Shown one piece after another: positions 44,984 to 49,841 of a stretch of 49,841 nucleotides of DNA. Source of the stretch: Shewanella sp. CG12_big_fil_rev_8_21_14_0_65_47_15 (GTDB taxonomy: Bacteria > Pseudomonadota > Gammaproteobacteria > Enterobacterales > Shewanellaceae). The stretch lies in contig NZ_PFGL01000072.1 in the NCBI RefSeq assembly GCF_002783505.1, forward strand, positions 1 through 49,841. Direction: 5' to 3'. Below the pieces are notes generated by a model that did not search any database, was not told the origin of the DNA, and was given only the letters and a program-made list of their open reading frames with translations. A program made the position numbers and the translations under genes. Each line of letters opens with the position of its first letter. Within the stretch, counting starts at the first letter, position 1.

Positions 44984-45006
44984 CGGCACATAAATGGACA
45001 AATAAA

Positions 45007-45030
45007 CAGGGTACCGCATCGGGTGCCCTG
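45007..45030. other. hairpin after the AhpD-like gene
   Basis: CAGGGTACC pairs with GGTGCCCTG through 9 pairs including one G-T, with a 6-base loop, in the gap between two convergent genes. No T-run follows, so terminator function is uncertain. Confidence 0.4.
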
Positions 45031-45085
45031 CTCGTTGATATCACTGTGTCGTTCGTATCTCTATGCCATTCGTATTGCTATGCCG

Positions 45086-46093
45086 TTAGCTTAAGGTCAA
45101 CGCGACAATTTTAAGTGGATGATTATCATCGAATGACGGGAAATCCTCATGGGGATCGAGCCAAGTGTGCGCTGTGACACTGCGGCCTTGTTTTTCAACG
45201 CAGCGCACTAGACTATCGAACCAATCTTGTCGGTCTACTTTAGCGACATTATTGCAACAAACGATAGTGCCGCCGACTTTGGTCGCCATTAATGCGGGCT
45301 TAAATAATCCTTGATAATCATTGATCAAATCGACAATACCGAAAGCACTCTTGGCATAACGCGGTGGATCGAGGAACACCAGATCAAATTGAGTTTGCGG
45401 CAATTTAGGGTAACTCGGTAATTTTTGATTACGGCGCCCTCCCACACTCAAACCAGCTAATTGGCGCAGGGCCGGAAACGCATCGCTCTGGACAAACTCA
45501 CACACATTCGACACCTGATTTAACGCCGCATTCGCCTTGCCCGTGGTTAAAGCAAAGGAAGAAAAATCGACGTTCATCACCCGAGTCGCGCCGCCCATGG
45601 CAGCCGCTGTACCAATGCCGCAAGTGTAGGAAAACAAATTCAGCACGGTTTTATCTTTGCTGTTTGCCCGCACATATTCGCGGCCAATGCGCATATCGAG
45701 GAATAACAGTGGATCTTGCCCTTCATGGCGCAGTTTAGTGCTAAACTTAATGCCATTTTCCTGCATAACTCGCTCAGCACTCGCAATCTCTGTCAGTGAC
45801 GGTGATAACGCGTTCAATACGCGGGAATTGCCTAATGAGCGGTCGTTATACACAATCGGCAAATCGACCTGTTGCAGTAAAACCGCACTCACATCGGCTA
45901 ACTCCTCGTCGGTTAAGGTCTGATGAAAACTCTGCACTAGCCAAGTATCGCCGTAACGGTCGACATTCAAGCCACTCACGCCTTCGACTGTGCCATGGAA
46001 CACCCGAAAACAATCGGTTTGATCCTGTTCTGCTTGTTGTAAAAAATCATGGCGTTTCGCCAGAGCCGTCGATAACAGCGTTTGAATAGACAT
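45086..46093 (-). CDS. class I SAM methyltransferase, RlmI-like
   Basis: A 335-residue methyltransferase related to the RlmI/RlmK 23S rRNA methyltransferase group. The N-terminal part contains FRVFHGTVEGVSGLNVDRYGDTWLVQ, typical of the PUA-like and EEHEE region. The catalytic fold has VLNLFSYTCGIGTAAAMGGATRVMNVDFSS and the motif IV DPPRYAKSAFGIVDLINDYQGLF. It is shorter than E. coli RlmI (396) because the first PUA part is abbreviated, so its target is unproven. It stands alone, convergent with the AhpD-like gene. Confidence 0.82.
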   Translation of the reverse strand: MSIQTLLSTALAKRHDFLQQAEQDQTDCFRVFHGTVEGVSGLNVDRYGDTWLVQSFHQTLTDEELADVSAVLLQQVDLPIVYNDRSLGNSRVLNALSPSLTEIASAERVMQENGIKFSTKLRHEGQDPLLFLDMRIGREYVRANSKDKTVLNLFSYTCGIGTAAAMGGATRVMNVDFSSFALTTGKANAALNQVSNVCEFVQSDAFPALRQLAGLSVGGRRNQKLPSYPKLPQTQFDLVFLDPPRYAKSAFGIVDLINDYQGLFKPALMATKVGGTIVCCNNVAKVDRQDWFDSLVRCVEKQGRSVTAHTWLDPHEDFPSFDDNHPLKIVALTLS

Positions 46094-46386
46094 AAAAAGC
46101 GGGACTCGTACAGCGGAAACCTGCGTAAGGTTTCAAGAAGGAAAACGGCATGATAGCAAACTAGGCCGCAGAATATCGGATAAATATCCAAAGAAACACG
46201 AAATTGCAGACTCTGGTTCGATTGTTCATAATTCGATTAGACAATGCCATTGCCGCTATATTCGGTCGCTTTCACAGAAGCAATATTCGGATATTGCATA
46301 TCATAACTATACTTAATCAAGTTAAAAACGATGATCTCAATATCAACTCAAAGATCCATTAGCAATGAAAAGAGGAGTAAACACAA

Positions 46387-47262
46387 ATGAGTAAAGTGTT
46401 TATCGTTGCACCACATGGGAATACGCATACTGATACCATTAGCGAAGGAATAAAACTGGCTAATCAACTTCAAAAACAACCAGAAGTATTTGCCTATTGC
46501 TATGAATATTTCTCCGGCCCTGAATACTATAATCCCCGCTTAGCTGCGGTTGCACAGCAAGCATTAATGAAACGCCGAGAGGAGGAAGTCCGTGAGCAGC
46601 TAAAAAATATTGATGCGAGTGGGGTTCCTCTGCATTTGGTGTGGAGTAAAGTGCTCTACGAACATGTGTGTCATTACTCTGCTCAGCACGACTTTGATAT
46701 GATTATCAAATGGATAGATAATAAAAACCACTATTTGCCGATTGACTGGCATTTAATCCGTCATACTCCAGTGCCCCTAATGCTGCTCTGTGACAATCCC
46801 TTGAATAAAGCAAATACCATCTTGATGGCGGTTGATCTCGATACCACCAATCCGCAAAAACAATCCCTCAATGATTTGGTGATCGCACAAGCCAAAATGC
46901 TCGCCAATGCCACTGATGCTCAGCTACATTTAGCCCATGTGATCCGCGTTCCACCCATATTACGGGATATGGATGTGCTCAATATCCATGAGATTACTGC
47001 ATCTGCCCATCAAAAACATGCTGTTAAACTCAAAGCATTAGGACTAGCACCGGAAAATATTCATCTAATTGCAGGTGATCCTGAATTATGCCTATTCGAA
47101 CTCTCTTGCCGCCTGAAAAGCCGTTATCTTGTGATAGGTGTCCGTCAGCGACAGGGGCTTTTAGGTCATGTCTTAGGTAATACCGCAGAAGCCATTCTCA
47201 GTCGTATGCGCAGTAATGTCCTTGTTGTACCAACTAATTCAATGACAAAGACACTATATTAA
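46387..47262 (+). CDS. tandem universal stress protein, UspE-like
   Basis: A 291-residue protein with two universal stress (Usp) domains in tandem. The first (about 1-135) starts KVFIVAPHGNTHTDTISEG and lacks a clear ATP loop. The second (about 140-287) starts TILMAVDLDTTNPQ and ends with the nucleotide-binding pattern YLVIGVRQRQGLLGHVLGNTAEAILSRMRSNVLVVP. The architecture matches UspE, though the match is distant. The ribosome site GAGGAGT lies 8-9 bases before the ATG. It converges on the YciI gene, the two stop codons being 5 bases apart. Confidence 0.85.
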   Translation: MSKVFIVAPHGNTHTDTISEGIKLANQLQKQPEVFAYCYEYFSGPEYYNPRLAAVAQQALMKRREEEVREQLKNIDASGVPLHLVWSKVLYEHVCHYSAQHDFDMIIKWIDNKNHYLPIDWHLIRHTPVPLMLLCDNPLNKANTILMAVDLDTTNPQKQSLNDLVIAQAKMLANATDAQLHLAHVIRVPPILRDMDVLNIHEITASAHQKHAVKLKALGLAPENIHLIAGDPELCLFELSCRLKSRYLVIGVRQRQGLLGHVLGNTAEAILSRMRSNVLVVPTNSMTKTLY

Positions 47263-47267
47263 GAAAC

Positions 47268-47555
47268 TTATCTTAATAACTGTTCTAATCCAGGCGCGGT
47301 TTTAGTTGGCACAAACTCTATCACCTCAAACTCGGCAACATCGGCAATGCAGAACGGATCTTGCTGCAAAATGGCCTCTAGCGCCGCGCGACTCTCAGCC
47401 TTCGCGAGGATGACGCCGCCAGTACGTGGTACTTTACGACCCGAGGCGACAAAAATCCCTGCGGCATAATACTGATCAAGGTAGGCAATGTGCGCGGCTA
47501 AATGTAACTCCACTTCGGCAATTGGTTTTTTATAGCTAATCAAGACAACAAACAT
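47268..47555 (-). CDS. YciI family protein
   Basis: A 95-residue YciI-like protein (alpha-beta barrel of the dimeric ferredoxin-like fold). I start at the ATG at 47555 because AAAGGAG lies 5-6 bases upstream; the frame to 47597 adds 14 unlikely residues. The family His-Asp-type segment HIAYLDQYYAAGIFVASGRKVPRTGGVILAKA and the C-terminal FCIADVAEFEVIEF are clear. Members are small enzymes or binders of uncertain role. Confidence 0.9.
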   Translation of the reverse strand: MFVVLISYKKPIAEVELHLAAHIAYLDQYYAAGIFVASGRKVPRTGGVILAKAESRAALEAILQQDPFCIADVAEFEVIEFVPTKTAPGLEQLLR

Positions 47556-47803
47556 AAGGCTCCTTTCTAATAAGAACATAATATCTGATACTATCACTTT
47601 TGTATGACTTCATCATGAATTTAAAAGTTAATTTACCATTAAACTAACGCCGCCTAAATTTCAATAGAAAGCACCTGAACCAATCAAGCGCCAGCACTCA
47701 CCCACTAACACTTACACAACATTGGTAACAACCAAAATATAGCACTTTAGTACTGTTGTACCATCGATTCTCTTACTCTAATATTTTGTCTTATTCTAAG
47801 ACT

Positions 47804-47820
47804 TGTGAAATGATTTCACA
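47804..47820. promoter_or_regulatory. 17-bp palindrome upstream of the DUF6795 gene
   Basis: Perfect arms TGTGAAAT and ATTTCACA flank one central G. It looks like a CRP site, but the spacer between TGTGA and TCACA is 7, not 6, so another dimeric regulator is as likely. It ends 30 bases before the DUF6795 start codon, where a repressor would act. Confidence 0.4.
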
Positions 47821-47850
47821 TAGATTCCTTTTAAGCATAAGACATTAAAA

Positions 47851-48405
47851 ATGAATAAATTTTCGTCAAAGAAAAACATTGGTCAACACGGGAAATTTAT
47901 ATTCAAAGTCATTGCTAGCACTATTATTATTTTTATATCTACACAGGTAATTGCAGACATGTTTGATTTTCTAAAGAAATACGATGTACACCTGTCCCCT
48001 GAAGTACATGGTGTCATAACCTTAAACGGTTTACCTGTTGAGGGGATCACTGTGGAGCGAAATCTCAATTACGACAAAGTGTATATTGATAAAACAGCAA
48101 CAGACAAGGAAGGCAAGTTTCATTTCCCAGAGATCAATATTCGCTCTCGTCGCCCAGGGAAAATGTTAGATGAAACAAGAAATAGGCAAGCTATTTTCGC
48201 TTACTATAACAATGCTGATTATCTGCTTTGGTTAACAACGACAGACAGCGTCAAACCTATTAAAAAATTTAGTGAAATACTTAACAATCTTGTTTGTGAG
48301 TTAACTTCTCCAGAAATGAGCTATTACCTTACGAATGATGAGCATCCAGACTTTCCGTACCCAGTTAAATCTATTTGTCACTTTGTAAATGAACAACCGA
48401 TTTAG
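47851..48405 (+). CDS. exported DUF6795 domain protein, possible lipase partner
   Basis: A 184-residue protein whose N-terminal 36 residues form a signal sequence (basic start, then a hydrophobic run ending VIAD); the mature part begins MFDFLKKYDVHLSPEVHGVITL, the usual start of DUF6795 proteins. The domain has a carboxypeptidase-regulatory-like beta-sandwich pattern (GVITLNGLPVEGITVER, then TATDKEGKFHFPEI). Two cysteines sit near the end. A lipase gene follows 38 bp on. That pairing, and periplasmic export, fits an immunity or chaperone partner of the lipase. The ribosome site is weak. Codons are more AT-rich than in neighbouring core genes. Confidence 0.65.
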   Translation: MNKFSSKKNIGQHGKFIFKVIASTIIIFISTQVIADMFDFLKKYDVHLSPEVHGVITLNGLPVEGITVERNLNYDKVYIDKTATDKEGKFHFPEINIRSRRPGKMLDETRNRQAIFAYYNNADYLLWLTTTDSVKPIKKFSEILNNLVCELTSPEMSYYLTNDEHPDFPYPVKSICHFVNEQPI

Positions 48406-48443
48406 TTAACCCCATTGGAAAATGTTATTAAAAGGAATTTACT

Positions 48444-49604
48444 ATGCCAACACTGCCACCCAAAATAGCAGTACAATTAGCCTCTTTAGCCTACGATATT
48501 AAAGACCCTATTAATGGACGATATACTTTAAACTCTCCAGATGTCGAAAGAAATTTTTCTTTTGACCTTTCAAACGGACCCATTAAAGGGGTTTCGGGAA
48601 GCATATTCTCTCGATTATTAAATCGAAAAACAGGTTTCGCTATTGTTGGCACAGGTAAAGAACAGTTCAAAGACGACCACGTCATTTCTATAAGAGGCAC
48701 TGACGGACTAGAAGATGCCATAACTGATGGGCATTTTGGTTTAACCGTTGCAGATAATAATGCTCTGATCCATGCAGGTTTCAACAAAACATTTCAGAGC
48801 ATTAAACCTGCACTTGAAAGTACATTAACCCCTTTGCTGTCAAAATCATCATCTGGAATTGTCCATTGTGTTGGCCACAGTCTTGGCGGGGCACTTGCAC
48901 ATTTAACTGCTGATTGGGTTAAACATCGTTATAAAAATAAAGTATTCCTTTATTCCTTTGGTGCCCCTAGAGTTGGATTAGATAGTTTCTCCATTAAAAG
49001 CACCAATTCGATAGATAAGATTTTCCGTTGCACTCATGCTTCAGATCCAGTTCCTATGGTTCCACTTTGGCCTTATGTCCATGCACCTTATCAAGGTTCA
49101 GAAATATTACTCGCCTCCGGTGATGGCATTCGCCCTGAAGCACATAAAATGTCAACATCCGCTAACCCTGGGTATCTTAATACGGCAAACAGTAGTAGCT
49201 GGAGGAATCTACAACAAAAATCTTCACTCAATTTATCGACGGTAAGATTAGATTATCAAAACCGCTATCAAGCATCATTCTCTGGCTATTGGGCCGATAG
49301 AATTAGTGCAGGCTTAATTACCCTTCTCAAAGATGCTGGATATTATGCGGCTGTCATGGGACAAGCTACTATTGGCACCGGCCTTACGTTCTATGATTTG
49401 CTAGCGAGAGCACTTGAAAGTATTGCTAAAGCCTCAGTCAAGTTTGGAGAACAAACTAAAGGTTTACTAGGACACATGCTGGTGTTCGCAGGTCAAATAG
49501 TGACTGAAATAACAGAGTTATCGTATAAATTTATAAAGTGGGTATTAGATAAAACAATAGGCGCACTCTATAAAAGTGCACGACAAGCTATGGATAATTT
49601 ATAA
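48444..49604 (+). CDS. class 3 lipase family protein, candidate effector
   Basis: A 386-residue alpha/beta hydrolase of the lipase class 3 type. The nucleophile is Ser146 in VGHSLGGALAHLTADW; Asp201 in HASDPVPMVP and His234 in PEAHKMS are likely to complete the triad. An oxyanion-side motif ISIRGTDGLEDAITDG is near 81-96. The catalytic part covers about 1-260. The last 100 residues (LITLLKDAGYYAAVMGQATIG, then GLLGHMLVFAGQIVTEITELSYKFIKWVLD) are helical and amphipathic, suggesting membrane contact. No signal peptide is seen. AAAGGAA precedes the ATG. The features fit a type VI secretion phospholipase, but no secretion gene is in the window. Confidence 0.8.
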   Translation: MPTLPPKIAVQLASLAYDIKDPINGRYTLNSPDVERNFSFDLSNGPIKGVSGSIFSRLLNRKTGFAIVGTGKEQFKDDHVISIRGTDGLEDAITDGHFGLTVADNNALIHAGFNKTFQSIKPALESTLTPLLSKSSSGIVHCVGHSLGGALAHLTADWVKHRYKNKVFLYSFGAPRVGLDSFSIKSTNSIDKIFRCTHASDPVPMVPLWPYVHAPYQGSEILLASGDGIRPEAHKMSTSANPGYLNTANSSSWRNLQQKSSLNLSTVRLDYQNRYQASFSGYWADRISAGLITLLKDAGYYAAVMGQATIGTGLTFYDLLARALESIAKASVKFGEQTKGLLGHMLVFAGQIVTEITELSYKFIKWVLDKTIGALYKSARQAMDNL

Positions 49605-49620
49605 TAGAAACTATATTTTT

Positions 49621-49665
49621 ATCAGGTCCATGGCTAGAACCACATCTAGTCATGAACCTGATTTT
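49621..49665 (+). terminator. terminator after the lipase gene
   Basis: A long interrupted stem pairs ATCAGGT/ACCTGAT, CATG/CATG and CTAG/CTAG around an 8-base loop, with one mismatch and one G-T pair, and ends in TTTT. It lies 17 bases after the lipase stop. Confidence 0.75.
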
Positions 49666-49841
49666 AAAAAATCTCACCGTAAAACGACCTATCTACCATA
49701 GAAATAAGACCCTAGTTAGCATGGCAACTCTCATTAGTATTCCAATCGATACTCTAAATAACTGCTCCTAATTATGCTACATCGTAGGGTATCGCACACA
49801 GGCACGCCATTCACTCTTCCCTGAGGGCTCCACCGCGCCAT
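49666..49841. other. non-coding right end, possible repeat
   Basis: No gene is visible in the last 176 bases. The final part contains ACCGCGCCAT at the very edge; it is GC-richer than the bases before it and may be half of a dispersed palindromic repeat cut by the window end. Confidence 0.3.

Overview
This window is most likely chromosomal DNA of a Shewanella species, close to the S. oneidensis / S. putrefaciens group. That assignment is an inference from gene content and order: fadH, sppA, ansA and yeaC together; aspS-yebC-ruvCAB; cmoAB; a thiamine operon behind a TPP riboswitch; large GGDEF/EAL proteins; and CRP-type palindromes. I see no rRNA, tRNA, CRISPR array or complete insertion sequence. 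Most of the window is ordinary core genome with short gaps and good terminators.

Layout. Bases 1-79 look like the 3' end of a plus-strand gene. Then: fadH (minus); sppA and asparaginase ansA (plus); yeaC, a zinc-ribbon membrane protein and an M14 carboxypeptidase (minus, 5.4-7.1 kb); an orphan OmpR-type regulator and a TonB-dependent receptor with an 815-bp AT-rich upstream region (minus, 7.3-11.5 kb); ruvB, ruvA, ruvC, yebC, aspS (minus, 11.5-16.5 kb); a sensor with three substrate-binding-protein domains and a GGDEF domain (minus); cmoA-cmoB, an exported M3-peptidase-like protein without the zinc motif, and a LysR regulator (plus, 19.7-24.3 kb); a SprA-type zincin with a small flagellar-rod-like partner (minus); the thiamine operon thiC-thiD/E/F-thiS-thiG-thiH (minus, 26.6-33.5 kb); a TonB-like single-span protein (minus); a hemolysin III/PAQR protein (plus); a Nudix hydrolase, a PAS-GGDEF-EAL protein and a TrmK-type tRNA methyltransferase (minus); a GH97 glycosidase, an AraC regulator and an AhpD-like protein (plus); an RlmI-like methyltransferase (minus); a tandem universal stress protein (plus); a YciI protein (minus); and an AT-richer pair at the right end, DUF6795 plus class 3 lipase.

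How genes work together. The thi operon encodes the pyrimidine branch (ThiC, ThiD), the thiazole branch (ThiF, ThiS, ThiG, ThiH) and the coupling enzyme (ThiE) under one riboswitch. In this window ThiD, ThiE and ThiF form one 906-residue open frame. RuvA, RuvB and RuvC resolve Holliday junctions. CmoA and CmoB make 5-oxyacetyl-uridine at tRNA position 34. Two large proteins make or break cyclic di-GMP. The TonB receptor and the neighbouring regulator each have a CRP-like site upstream.

Best candidates for something unusual: the DUF6795-lipase pair (possible orphan effector and partner), the ThiDEF fusion, a predicted ribosome-site-masking hairpin next to the thiC start codon, a FabR-like dyad before the hemolysin III gene, the catalytically stripped M3-like protein, and a tiny open frame opposite the TonB receptor leader. 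No start site was checked experimentally. Several starts were moved inward because an ATG with a ribosome site or the family's usual N-terminus fits better.
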